Assembly: GCA_039583875.1 (NCBI GenBank)
Contig: CM077155.1
Location: forward strand, 5,630,043 to 5,694,042
Origin: Platanthera guangdongensis
Lineage: Eukaryota; Streptophyta; Magnoliopsida; Asparagales; Orchidaceae
DNA length: 64,000 nt
Direction: 5' to 3'
Within the stretch, counting starts at the first letter, position 1, and every line of letters begins with the position of its first letter. The notes beneath the pieces are model-generated. The model was not told the DNA's origin. It worked only from the letters and a program-made list of their open reading frames with translations, and did not search any database. Both the position numbers and the translations under genes were made by a program. This document shows positions 33,480-45,325 of the stretch, piece after piece.

Positions 33480-34995
33480 TGCAGAGCAAGATCCACACTA
33501 GATCATTGCAATGCAAGAGGAGTTGCATCAATTTGAAAGGAGCAAAGTTTGGGAACTAGTGCCAAGGCTAATGGATCACTCCATTGTTGGAACAAAATGG
33601 GTGTTCAGAAATAAATTGGATGATCAAAGAATCATTGTAAGGAATAAGGCAAGGCTAGTTGCTCAAGGATACTCTCAATAAGAAGGGATAGACTATGACA
33701 AGACCTTTGCACCAGTTGCAAGGTTAGAGGCCATAAGAATCTTCTTAGCCTATGCAGCATACAAAGGATTCAAAGTATACCAGATGGATGTAAAGAGTGC
33801 TTTTCTCAATGGAGATATCAAGGAAGAAGTCTATGTTAGACAACCCCCAGGTTTTATTTCTTCAACTCATCCTGATTATGTTTTCAAATTACATAAAACA
33901 TTATATGGTCTAAAGCAAGCTCCTAGAGCATGGTATGAGACCTTAGCATGCTTTCTTCTGAAAAATGATTTTATAAGGGGTAGAGTAGACCAAACTCTTT
34001 TTATTAGAACCCATAAGTCTCATACCCTACTAGTACAAATCTATGTAGATGATATTATATTTGGTTCTACTGATTCAAATTTGTGCAGAAGGTTTTCCAA
34101 CCTAATGCATTCTAAATTTGAAATGAGTAGCATGAGTAAGCTATCTTTCTTTGTAGGATTGAAAATCAAACAACATGCTGAAGGCATATTTATTTCTCAA
34201 ACCAAGTATGCAAAAGAATTGGTTAAGAAATTTGGTATGTCTGAAGCATCATGTATGAAAACACCTATGCCTACTAATGCTGTATTAGATGCTGATGAAC
34301 ATGGGAAATCTGTTGATCGGACAACATATAGAGCAATGATTGGCTCTTTATTGTACCTTACAGATAGTAGACCTGGCATAATGTTTGCTACATGCATATG
34401 TGCTAGATTCCAAGTGAGCCCTAGAGAGTCACACTTAACCTTAGTAAAAAGGATTTTTAGGTATGTGAAAAGTTGTCCAAATCTAGGTCTCTGGTATCCA
34501 AAAGATTCAGCATTTGACTTAGCTGAATTTTCAGATGCTGATTATGCTAGATGCAGAATAGATAGAAAAAGCACCAGTGGAACTTATCAGTTTCTTGGTG
34601 ACAGACTTGTCTCCTGGTTTTGCAAGAAACAAACATCTGTGTCAACTTCAACTGCTAAAGCTGAATATATAGCTGCAGGTAGTTATTGTTCACAAATCTT
34701 GTGGATTCAAAACCAACTCCTAGACTATGGCTACAACTTAGAGAAGCCTAAAATATTTTGTGATAATACCAGTGCTATTTCCATTACACAAAATCCAGTC
34801 CTCCATAGTAGGACAAAACACATAAAAACTAGACATCACTTTCTAAGGGATAATATTGAGAAAAACAAAATTGAACTTCAATATATCCCAACTGATTTGC
34901 AAAGGGGAGATATTTTCACCAAACCGTTGGATGAAAAGAAACATACATTCTTCCTTAATCAGTTAGGAATGTTAGATGAAGGAAGTTTAAAATAA
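33480..34995 (+). pseudogene. E4 reverse transcriptase and RNase H
   Basis: The last 403 codons (33784-34995) are uninterrupted: [19 protein letters not shown]-type motif ([14 protein letters not shown]), catalytic [28 protein letters not shown], then RNase H with [42 protein letters not shown] and [12 protein letters not shown]. Upstream, the first RT motifs ([21 protein letters not shown]) lie in the same frame but with a stop near 33680 and others in the linker. The TAA is at 34993-34995. Confidence 0.92.
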
Positions 34996-35463
34996 GATCC
35001 AAGATTTTAAAAATCTAAAAATGACCAAGACTAGGCAAATCAAAATGATTTTTTTCTCTAGTGTATAGAGTATGTTTCTGGTCTCTGAACTGCGCTCGAC
35101 GATTTTCCCCAAGATCGTCGAGCGGAGATCGACGATTTCAGAAATCGTCGACCAGAGTTCAGTGCTTTCTAAATAGTGCTAAGCTATCTTCTTCCGGTCA
35201 GAGATCGTCGAACGGAGCTCGACGCACTCCAATATCGTCGAACGAAGATCGACGATGTTGAAGACCTTTCAGATTCCTTTAGCAGCCCAGATCGTCGAAC
35301 AAAGTTCAACGATATTTCCTTATCTGCGTCGAACCCTAATATAAAACTCATTTTTCGGTCGTCGTTCTGCCTTTGCGCTTTCATACTCTATGCAGAATTT
35401 CTCTTTCCCTCCAAACTTTTCTGCACTTGCTCTTGTGTTTGTTCATTTTTTTTGCAAGAATCA
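34996..35463 (+). promoter_or_regulatory. E4 spacer: TCGA array plus TATAAAA before the post-pol ORF
   Basis: After the pol stop, inverted TCGTCGA/TCGACGA sites occupy about 35090-35312. TATAAAA follows at 35340-35346, 118 bp before the ORF start at 35464, and a pyrimidine tract (TTTTTTTTGCAAG) ends six bases before it. Array, TATA box and leader reproduce the order seen in LTR promoters. E2 has the same array, a weaker TATA-like box and a stronger splice acceptor. An internal promoter is plausible but untested. Confidence 0.5.
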
Positions 35464-38408
35464 ATGGCAGTTTCAGTTGCAATCTTGGCATCCATGAAAT
35501 TTGATACTCGCTTTGATATAGACATGGATTCTTTCGATAACGACGATCAAATATTCAAGGACATTCTGGAACTCTTCAAGGACCAACAGTTAGTTAATAT
35601 AATGTCTACAAGGATCAAATTGGCCGCAGATGAAATAAAGGAATGGGTGTATACTGCCCACAATCTGGATCAGAACACTGTGATCGGAACCATCCCAGGA
35701 ACTCAGGTACCGTTAACACCTACTGTTTTGACAGAGGTATTTCAATTAAATTCTGGTGAAGACTCTATTGAGCTTCTGGAGAAGAATTTTCAATTATGCT
35801 TGAGAGGATGGGCCATTCAGCAGCTAACCCAAATAAATTGCTTAAGAAGAATCTGTCAGTTGAGTACAGATTTCTTGCTGATGTAGTTGGGAAAGTGTTG
35901 TTGGCTAAACACTCTGCTCATGATACCATCTCTAGGTATCAGCTCTGTTTGATGGGTGCCTTGGTGGACAAGACGCAGCTGAACTGGGGAGAAGTGTTTT
36001 TTGATTTGATCAAGAAGAAAATTAACAAGAATTTTGTTAATTTTGGGAGGATTTTAGGGCTGTTTCTTCTCAATAGATGCCCTAACCTGCTTGTGTACAA
36101 TGGAACACACATCAATGCCTCCAAGAGGCTTACCTGTGCCCTATTTAGGAAATGGGACAGGCAGATTGTAAAGCCCAGCAGAGCCTCTGCAATCTCTTCT
36201 TCAGGCACAAGGACTATTTTAGTCTCTTCCCCTCAGGTTTCTGCCCCTGCAGAAGATTTGCCTGCCTCATCATCTCCTCCTTCTCCACCTATTGTTTCAT
36301 CAACAACAATCACATCCACTATCACAATTTCATCCCCCATTTCCATTCCATCTCCAACTTCAATCCCTTCTCCAACTCCAACATCAACTGAAGAAATCTT
36401 CCATCCACTACATCACTACCAACACATGGACATTGATTCATCATCTCATATTCCATCATTCACTCTTCTAGATGATTCCTATATGGATGATTCTCCTTCA
36501 TCCCATCTTGAGCCACCATCATCATCCACTTCTTATCAACAATTACTTCAGGAAATCATTGCTCAACCATCATTCACACCATCCATCTCCACTCCATTAT
36601 CTTCCATCTCCACAATTCCAATATCTCAACCATCACTTCCACCATCCACAGTTTCTCCAACAACATCTCCTGCTGCTCCAACTTGAATCTCTACCACATC
36701 CATCCCTACCTCTACTCAAGTACCTCTTGAGCAAGTAGACCTTCCAGCTATTGCAGACAAGCTATATGAGCTGATAGCTCCAAGGCTATCACTACTGCTG
36801 GAGACTTCATTGGCTCCACTTCTGAAAACTATTCAGGAGTTGTCTGCCAGGCTATCCTCTATTCTTCCTCCTCAGGCAATCCCTTCTACTGGGTGCCTTG
36901 ATCCAGTTATCACTGAATCTAGGTAAGGGGAGATGCCTTATGAAGTTGAGAGATTGCCTGCTGCAGTAACTCCAGTTCAAGCTCCAGTTGCAGTCATTAC
37001 AGTGGACCTCAGGTCACTACTATCAGTATTTGATCCTGTATACTTCAGCTGCCTTCCAGACCAGCATACTGAAGACCTTACTAAGGCCATTGTGCCTATT
37101 TCTTGCTGTGAGCCCAGCATTTTAGCCTCTTTTATAGATTTTGTCCAGCCTGTGGACAATGTTGAAATTGCTGCTGCTGCTGTTGATGTTTTAGTTAGTT
37201 CTGATGTTGCTATTTCAGTTTTTGAGGATGTGCATACGACAGAGGCAATTGATTTTGAGCCTGTTGTATCTGAGCTTATTGTTTCTGAAATTCTTATTTC
37301 TCAACCTGCTGTTATAGTTCCTTCTGCCAGTGTTGTTTCTGTTCCAATTCCTGCTGCTGCTGTTGCTCCTGTTGCTGTTCCTGCTGTTATTTCTTCTGCT
37401 CAGTCTCAACAACAGAAAGAATATATCAAAAGGATTGATGCAATGTATGATAATCCACAAAGTTCAGATAGTGATCAGTTTAGAACTGACTCTGATGATT
37501 CCTCTGCAACAATTGCAAGGAAAAGGAAAGCAAGAAGCAAGGCCATGAAGAGAATTCCCCCAGAGAAGGTTAAAGATGCAAATGATGTTCCTTATTATAT
37601 ATTGTATGATTGCCAGATTACAGAACCATGGATGTAGTACTCCAGAAATCAGCTGAAAGCCATGAAAAAGAAAAGGAAGTATGACAAAGGTTCATCGCTT
37701 TTCAATCCTCCTCCTCCTCCTTCAACTGATGCAGGTACAGGTGGAAGTTCTGCCTTTCAATCTACTGCTAGAAGCCAAAGTTCATATCAATTTCAAGGAA
37801 GATCTCAGCAAAGAGGAAATCAGTCTAGAGGTTACTAGTCCAGAAGAGGACAGTACAGGGGAAATCAAAGAGAATTCAGAGTTTATTCAAAAGGATATTC
37901 CAGTCAACATCCTTATCAAAGGGAAGGACAAGGTCCCTCTGACACTACATCTGGTCCTTTCCCTTATAAGTTAAAAGATCTAGTTTCTTCCAGAGCTACT
38001 CCTGATAATTCTTCAAACAGATATGAACCTCCTGTTCCATTTGAAGACCTAGAAAATAATCTCACTTCATGGACTGCCAGAATGAAAGAGTTGGCTGCAT
38101 TAGATCAAATTAAAAAGGCCAGAGAACAAGGAAGAGACACATCAAATATCACCACTCTATCAGAACAGAGAAAGAAAGAACTTGAGAGATATTCTTCCAA
38201 CAAATTCTTTGACTCAAAAAGTTATATGAAGCTGCACCCAGAAGCTGTAGTCCCCAGGCCAAAACATCAAACTTCTCTAGGTACAGATGATGACAGAAGA
38301 TCTAAGAAAGAAGCTCTTAACCCTAACAGAGAAATAGTTCTCCTAAAGGGCAAGGAAAAGGAATTATTTTGTAAGCTGACAGTGATACCTATTTCTGACT
38401 ATCTGTGA
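35464..38408 (+). pseudogene. E4 post-pol ORF
   Basis: Homologue of the 856-codon ORF of E2. It begins MAVSVAILASMKFDTRFDID with MSTRIKLAADEIKEWVY and TPTVLTEVFQL. A frameshift near 35790 moves the reading to another frame (NPNKLLKKNLSVEYRF, NASKRLTCALFRKW). Then come a Pro/Ser/Thr-rich stretch (36200-36690), a Val/Ala-rich middle (36930-37420), a KRKARSKAMKR basic cluster, an Arg/Gln/Ser-rich part and the conserved end YMKLHPEAVVPRP...NPNREI. Stops at 36684, 37635 and elsewhere break it. The end at TGA 38406-38408 is intact relative to E2. No membrane segment is evident. Confidence 0.8.
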
Positions 38409-38500
38409 TTATATCTGTGTTTCTGCAATGCTTTTTTGGTTATATTTCTGCATTGTATGTTTTTATTTTTCCAATGTCTGTAAATAGTAATCCTAACCCA

Positions 38501-38513
38501 AATAGGGAGAGAT
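38501..38513 (+). other. E4 polypurine tract
   Basis: AATAGGGAGAGAT directly before the 3' LTR. Confidence 0.85.
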
Positions 38514-40065
38514 TGTTGGAACACCCTATTACTGATTTGGGCAAGGATCACTATGTCCTTTGGGAAATTTGTTTTGACCTCCTTGTATAGATCTAAAGGT
38601 CAATTAGATTGAGTCTAAGGGTTAGTATTTAGGTTTGAAAGCTACCCTTAAGACCATCAATACCAGATATTTCAGTTCAGGAAACTAAGTCATTTCGTCA
38701 AGCTCAGGTCGACGAATCGTCGAACTCCATTCGACGATCTCTGAGCTCACTTCGACGAATCGTCGAACTTCATTCGACGATCTCTGAGCTCACTTCGACG
38801 AATTGTCGAACTTCATTCGACGATCTCTGAGCTCACTTCAACGAGTCGTCGAACTCTGTTCGGCGATCTTCGAGCTCAGATCGACGTTCCTGTCTCTAGT
38901 TTGTTTCCCTATCTCTGAGCTTAGTTCGACGATAGTTGAGCTCAGATCGACGATTTCTGCTTCAGTCTAAGTCCAGTCGCTGAGCTCAGTTCAACGATAA
39001 TTGGGCTCAGGTCGACGTTTTTCTGGAGAGATCGACGTTTTTCAAGATTCAAATTCAGTCAGTTTTGGTATTCCCTTCTATTTATTCCCAGCATTTATTT
39101 TAAGAATCTTGTAGCCATTTCAATTAATCTAGAGCAAGTTTCAAGGAGATTTTAAAGGAATGTTTTATTGGACTTTCCTCCAGAAGACAAAATGCATTTA
39201 AGAAAGTCATTTATGACAGGCTAATGACTATCTTGGACAGAGAATCATTCTATTCAGATGTAAGGAATAAAAGATTATTCATTCTGCTTGTTAATAATAA
39301 CAACAACAATAAGGAGAGAAATAGTTGCAGATATTCACAGTCATAGAATTCTTACAGGAACACACATCACTGAAGGAGATCAATATACTGAAATTTCTAG
39401 ATCCCTTTTGATTCCAGTGTTCAAAGGCCTTATCATTCAAGACTCCAGACACCACACATTTCAACTACTGCTGGAATCATCTTTTGCTGGAGATCAAATC
39501 TTCTGAAGGCCTATCACCCTATTGCAAAGCTTCACTTCCTGAACAACTCAAGATCTCAGGGGGAGCTTTGACAACATCCACTATCTTCTATCTGATTGTT
39601 GACAGAGAAGATCATCTCACCTCTCTCTCTGCTGTAAAGGGTTTATCAAACTCACTTCAAAAGTTTGTGTTGGTTTCTGAGACCTTGTCAAAACTCAGTG
39701 GTGGCAAGACATCTGATCAAAAAATCTAGTTTGGTTTTTGAGCACCTTATCAAAAGCTCATTGGTGCCCAGGACACCTGATCAACTCATCCTGCAGTGGA
39801 TTCCTACCTAGGGTGGTAGAATAGTGGATGTACCCAGATTGATTGGTGAACCACTATAGCTCCTTGTGTCTTCTGGTTGCTATATTTTATTTGCTGTGTG
39901 CTGTGTTGTTTTATTTCTTGCTTTCATATTTTTATTTTCTGCAGCACTATACACATATTATTTAAATTAAGTCTTCCACTGCAAATAATTTTTAACTTGA
40001 AAATTATTTTAATAAACTCTATTCACCCCCCTCTAGAGTTAAGGTAGATCTTATCCCCACTTTCA
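38514..40065 (+). repeat. E4 3' LTR
   Basis: TGTTGGAACACC to CCCCACTTTCA, 1552 bp, partner of 28121-29679. It carries the same TCGA array at about 38694-39020. The G/C tract before its end is shorter (CACCCCCCTCTAG). Confidence 0.95.
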
Positions 40066-41221
40066 CCCCTTATCAAAGTAACCGGGCTCTCGCCTTAGCG
40101 AGTATGACGGCGGAGGCCGCAAAGGACACACTGACACTCACCCCAAAGAAGAGGCCCGTGGATTAGGGCACTTCTCGGCACAGCCCCAAGAAGAAGGTGA
40201 AAAAATTCGTGTCTTTCAAAAAGGAAAAATCTGCTAAAGAAATGAAAGAGCCATCGGGATCCCAGTCCCCCATCTCTTTAGGGTCTCCTACCCCTCCCCG
40301 GCTAACCGTCTCGCCTGCCCGCGAGACGGTCTTGTTAGAGCCAGCTACTGCCACCATTGTTCAGCCTGCCGAGCACCCTTCCGGCGAGGCTGGCTCCTCC
40401 AGCCGGCCGGCTCCCGCCTCGCACCCCAATTACAACATGGGGCCTGTGACAGAGGATGCTGCTGGCGAGCCGGTGCTCCTATGGGATAAGGATGCCAACC
40501 GCGTGTCGGTTTCCACCCTCCTTCCCTCCTGGAAAGAGTAGGACCCCCCCACCAGCCATGCCTTCTCCCTAGGATTCGGGCTATACGGTGGCCTTCGCTT
40601 TGAGCCAGCAGACAATGAGGCGTCACGAGACCTCATCTTGAAGAGTGCCCACTCTCAGTTTTGATCCCTGGAACTCGCACACCAGGTCTCGCGCCGCTTG
40701 GTCTTCAACAATAGAAAATGGAAGGAAGCGGAGGGCGGTCTCGCCGCAGAACGGGAGAGATCTAGCGACCTGGAGAAGCCGTTGGTCGTTGCCAACAACC
40801 TCCTCATGCAGAGCCACGACAGTGTGGTAAGTTTTCTTATCGTCTCTTGGCCAGCCCTGCTCGCCGTCCCTTTTGGTTCTTTATTTGTCACGTCTTCTTG
40901 CAGGATGCCACGACCGCCGACCGGATGCGCTCATGCATTGATGAGTTGGAGGGAGAGAACAAGAAACTAAAAGCTGAAAATCTCTGCCTTCAGAACAGTG
41001 CGACACCTCCCTCAGAGCCATTTCCCGTTCCTTCTCGCTACTCTGTAGACGAGGTGGATGCCCTATGTCGAGATTCAAATATCAAGACAGCGGGGCTTGT
41101 CCTTAAAATGATGAAGGAGCTGGGGGTGGTACGTGATGATGCTGAGACGGTTACCGCCCGCGACCTGGTCCCCCTCTTATACGGTGAGACGGACGACAGC
41201 TCTTCTTCATGCAGCGAGTAG
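40066..41221 (+). pseudogene. E5 antisense gene, rest of exon 2, intron 2 and exon 3
   Basis: Beyond E4 the gene resumes in the frame predicted from exon 1 (QSNRALALASMTAEAA). Exon 2 has a basic patch (PKKKVKKFVSFKKEKS), a Pro/Ser-rich stretch and a charged helix ending at 40826. Intron 2 (40827-40903, GTAAG...TTGCAG, phase 0, 77 bp) follows. Exon 3 starts with a coiled coil (MRSCIDELEGENKKLKAEN) and ends in an acidic tail with TAG at 41219-41221. Stops TAG 40164, TAG 40539 and TGA 40662 inactivate it. Nuclear-type basic signal and coiled coil suggest a multimeric nuclear protein; this is inference. Confidence 0.72.
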
Positions 41222-41829
41222 AGAATCATCAGCTCCAGTGGCTTCCCTCCCCCTTTTTCTTTTTATTTTGTCTGGCACTTGTAACTCTGGTAGACAATTC
41301 CTCGAAAATGGCGAGGTGTTCTTCTTGTCCCAAGGAAATTCCGTTTAAACCTTTTAGATGTTGTTTGATTGCTACTTTTATCTTTGGTTGTATCGCTTAA
41401 TAGCTAGCCAAAAGCGCTAGTCAACCCTTTTATATGTTAATCTCTGCTTTGATCTTCGGACATTTTGCTTAACAGCTAACCAAAAACGCGAGGCCAACCC
41501 TAGCTCTCTTTTCATCTATACAACCCGCGAGATCAGTTAACCCTTAGCGTTCGTCTCGCCGCAAGACTAATCATGCGTTAAAGTCCCTGGAGATAGCCTC
41601 CTCGCTTGACAGGCCCCGCCTTTCTACGCCAGGCTTGTGCCTTGACCAAGGAAGGTCCACTCGCTATGGGCGAGACCGCCCATGCCGAGTGCCGGCCAGA
41701 AATCCTCCTCCCTGGACCGATCCCCGATCCTTCCTTTTTCTAAGGATTTTCCACCAATCCTCTGATGAATATGGACCTTTCTCCCCGTGAACTCTTACCA
41801 CTAGACTTGCCCTTGAGCCTATATCATTT
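41222..41829. other. Non-coding stretch between antisense gene and tandem repeat
   Basis: It contains AT-rich sequence with two loosely similar copies of TTTAT...GCTAACCAAAAGCGC(G)AG...CAACCC (near 41395-41425 and 41465-41500), then GC-rich sequence. No ORF, RNA gene or LTR boundary is visible. It is probably the 3' untranslated part of the antisense gene and E5 spacer. Confidence 0.5.
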
Positions 41830-43767
41830 CCAGCTAGGTGAGAGCCTGTTCGCCGGGTCTGCTCGGGGTCTCTTCTCCTAAGCCATCTCCGACCACCGAG
41901 TGAGCCTACAACCCTGCCAGCTAGGTGAAAGCCTGGTCAGTGGGTCTGCTCGGGGTCTCTTCTCCAAACCATCTCCAACCACCGAGTGAGCCAACAGCCG
42001 TGCCAGCTAGATGAGAGCCTGGTCAGCGGGTCTGCTCGGGGTCTCCTCTCCAAACCATCTCCGACCACCGAGTGAGCCTACAGCCCTGCCAGCTAGGTGA
42101 AAGTCTTGTCAGCCGGTCTGCTCGGGGTCTCTTCTCCAAACCATCTCCAACAACCGAGTGAGCCTACAGCCCTGCCAGCTAGATGAGAGCCTGGTCAGCG
42201 GGTCTGCTCGGGGTCTCTTCTCCAAACCATCTCCAACCACCGAGTGAGCCTACAGCCCTGCCAGCTAGATGAGAGCCTGGTCAGCGGGTCTACTCGGGGT
42301 CTCTTCTCCAAACCATCTCCGACCACCGAGTGAGCCTACAGCCCTGCTAGCTAGATGATAGCTTGGTCAGCGGGTCTGCTCGGCATATCTTCTCTCAACC
42401 ATCTCCAACTACCGAGTGAGCCTACAGCCCTGCCAGCTCGAAGAGAGCCTGGTCAGCGGGTCTGCTCGGGGTCTCCTCTCCAAACCATCTCTGACCACCG
42501 AGTGAGCCTACAACCCTGCCCGCTAGATGAGAGCCTGGTCAGCGGGTCTGCTTGGGGTCTCTTCTCTCAACCATCCCCAACCACCGAGTGAGCCTACAGC
42601 TCTGCCAGCTAGGTGAAAGCCTGGTCAGCGGGTCTTCTCGGGGTCTCTTCTCCCAACCATCTCCGACCACCGAGTGAGCCTAAAGCCCTGCCAGCTAGGT
42701 GAAAGCCTGGTCAGCGGGTCTGCTCGGGGTCTCTTCTCCAAACCATATCCAACCACAAAGTGAGCCTACAGCCCTGCCAGCTAGATGAGAGCCTGGTCAG
42801 CGTGTTTGCTCAGGGTCTCTTCTCCAAACCATCTCCAACCACCGAGTGAGCCTACAGCCCTGCCAGCTAGATGAGAGCCTGGTCAGCGGGTCTGCTCGGG
42901 GTCTCTTCTCCCAACCATCTCCGACCACCGAGTGAGCCTACAGCCCTGCCAGCTAGATGAAATCTTAGTCAGCGGGTCAGCTCGGGTCTCTTCTCCAAAC
43001 AATCTCCAACCACCGAGTGAGCCTACAGCCCTGCCAGCTAGATGAGAGCCTGTTCAGCGGGTCTGCTCGGGGTCTCTTCTACAAACCATCTCCAACCACC
43101 GAGTGAGCCTACAACCCTGCCAGCTAGGTGAGAGCCTGGTCAGCGGGTCTGCTCGGGGCCTCTTCTCCCATCCATCTCCGACCACCGAGTGAGCCTACAG
43201 CCCTGCCAGCTAGGTGAAAGCCTGGTCAGCGGGTCTGCTCGGGGTCTCTTCTCCAAACCATCTCTAACCACTGAGTGAGCCTACAACTTTGTCAGCTAGA
43301 TGAGAGCCAGGTCAGCGGGTCTGCTCAGGGTCTCTTCTCCAAACCATCTCCAACCACCGAGTGAGCCTACAACCCTGCCAGCTAGATGAGAGCTTGGTCA
43401 GCGGGTCTGCTCGGGGTCTCTTCTCCAAACCATCTCCAACCACCGAGTGAGCCTACAGACTTGCCAGCTAGGTGAGAGCCTGGTCAGCGGGTCTGCTCGG
43501 GGTCTCTTCTCCCAACCATCTCCGGCCACCGAGTGAGCCTACAGCCCTGCCAGCTAGGTGAAAGCCTGGTTAGCGGCTCTGCTCGGGGTCTCTTCTCCAA
43601 ACCATCTCCAACCACCGAGTGAGCCTACAACCCTGCCAGCTAGATGAGAGCCTGGTCAGCGGGTCTGCTCGGGGTCTCTTTTCTCAACCATCTCCAACCA
43701 CTGAGTGAGCCTACAGCCCTGCCAGCTAGATGAGAGCCTGGTCAGCGGGTCTGCTCGGGGTCTCCTA
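41830..43767. repeat. 86-bp tandem repeat, 23 copies
   Basis: CCAGCTAGRTGARAGCCTGG recurs from 41830 to 43722 with a mean period of exactly 86 bp, 22 intervals. Each unit also carries GCGGGTCTGCTCGGGG, TCTTCTCC, an ACCATCTCC block and CACCGAGTGAGCCTAC. Units differ by a few substitutions and rare one-base indels. The array sits between pol and the antisense gene of a Tat-lineage element, a region known to generate such arrays in plants. No start codon or ORF spans it. Confidence 0.95.
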
Positions 43768-43881
43768 CCTCACAATGGATGCCATGAAAAGGGGCACCTA
43801 TACTCCTATCACCTTGGAAGAGCATGCCAACATTGCAAGCATTGTACGACGATAAAAAAAGAATGTAATGAATAAAAAATG

Positions 43882-45150
43882 TTATAGGTAAAATCTCTTT
43901 AAATCATCACCACTTTGGGCACGATCGAGTGATACCCCGTCCACATCCTGGAGGTGGTACCCTCCCGATTTCAAGACTTCTTTTACTACAAAAGGGCCCT
44001 CCCAATTGGGATTGAGCTTTCCTACGGAGGCCCCTCTACCTGCTACATCTACCTTTTTTAGGATCAAGTCTCCCTTTTCGAACTGTCTGACCCATATATG
44101 CTTGTCGAAGTACCTCGCCATCCGGCGCTTGATCTCTTCCTGCCGGACCATTGCCAAATCACTGAGCTCCTCCACGAGATCCATGAGAGTCTCTGCTCTT
44201 CCACGTTTTCCGCTCTCCATCCTTCGCCTCCTTCCATTGCAACCGCTACTCTTGGTGATGTGACTTCAAACTCGATAGGTATGACAGCCTCCGAGCCATG
44301 AGAGAGCTTAAACGGGTCTCTCCCGTGGCGGTGTTTGGTGTGGTTCTCAAGGCCCATAGGACTGAAGGCAGCTGCTCCACCCAGCTCCCCCTCAAATTCT
44401 CCACTTTCTTTTTCAACAGATTGACAATGACCTTGTTGGCCGCCTCCACCTGCCCATTACTTCGTGGATGATGAATGGAGGCAAAGCGGAGATCTATTCC
44501 CAAGCGGATGCAGAAATCAACGAAATCTCTACTTGCAAACTGCAGTCTGTTATCTGTTACAATGGCTAGAGGTGACCCATACCGGCAGATGGTCTCCCCC
44601 CCATACGAAATTCTTGACCACCTGCGATGTTACCTTTGCCAGTGCCTTCACCTACAGCCATTTTGAAAAGTAGTCCACCATGACTAGCAGGAATTTCCTC
44701 TAGCCACTTGCTTGGGGAAAAGGACCCACTGGATCTAGCCCCCATATAGCGAAGGGCCAGGGAGTTGTGATTGTCCGCAACCTCTGGGCCGGAAGGAGCT
44801 GGAGGGGGGCGAACTCCTGGCATTTTTGACACCTTTTGGCGAACTCCTCCGCATCTTTCCTGAGGGTAGGCCAGAAGTACCCCTGTCTCAGCACCCTCCC
44901 CTCTAACGTCCGGCTCCCCGAGTGACTCCCACATTCTCCCAAGTGAATTTCTTGCAGAACCTTTGGAACCTCTTCCTCTGACACACATCTGACCAGCAAA
45001 CCCGACAGCGTCTTGCGATATAAAACCCCATCTTTCAGTAGGTAGTACGCTGATTTGTATCTGGTGTGCTTCTTGTCGAATTATTTTGCTGATAACTGCC
45101 CTGACGCTAAAAAGGTGATGAAGGGGTCCATCCAAGATATCCGTTGGCAT
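43882..45150 (-). pseudogene. E5 integrase
   Basis: Pieces in several frames on the minus strand. They include the zinc-finger part (GECGSHSGSRTLEGRVLRQGYFWPT...CQKCQEFAP), start of the core (WAIWGLD-type IWGLDPVGPFPQASG), a later core piece with the catalytic Glu (HHPRSNGQVEAANKVIVNLL) and a C-terminal domain (RRMARYFDKHIWVRQFEKGDLILKKV...NPNWEGPFVVKEVL) ending LKRFYL with TAA at 43882-43884. At least three frameshifts separate them. The motif order and sequence are those of Tat/Athila integrases, with no chromodomain. Confidence 0.85.
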
Positions 45151-45325
45151 ATCTCCATAAGCTCCCCTTCTTCTATAGATGGCCTGAAGAGCTCCGTCAT
45201 TGTTCCCCCAGCTCGGGGTCCGTGCTTGGCGAGTTGGTCAGCCTGAGTGCTCTCCCCCTCGGGACGTGCTGAATTGAAAAGCTTCGGAGCTGTCCGATGA
45301 TGCCATTGACCTTTCAAAGATACAA

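Larger units (their letters stand above)
28121..40065 (+). mobile_element. E4: complete SIRE-like Ty1/copia element in the antisense gene of E5
   Basis: LTRs at 28121-29679 and 38514-40065, a primer-binding site, gag, pol, post-pol ORF and polypurine tract are all in place. It is a sister of E2: gag, pol and post-pol ORF align throughout, while the LTRs differ. Flanking pentamers are CAACT (28116-28120) and CCCCT (40066-40070), an imperfect duplication. Gag has several stops but no frameshift; pol and the last ORF have some of both. The total length of 11.9 kb is large for copia, as is usual for SIRE. Confidence 0.95.
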
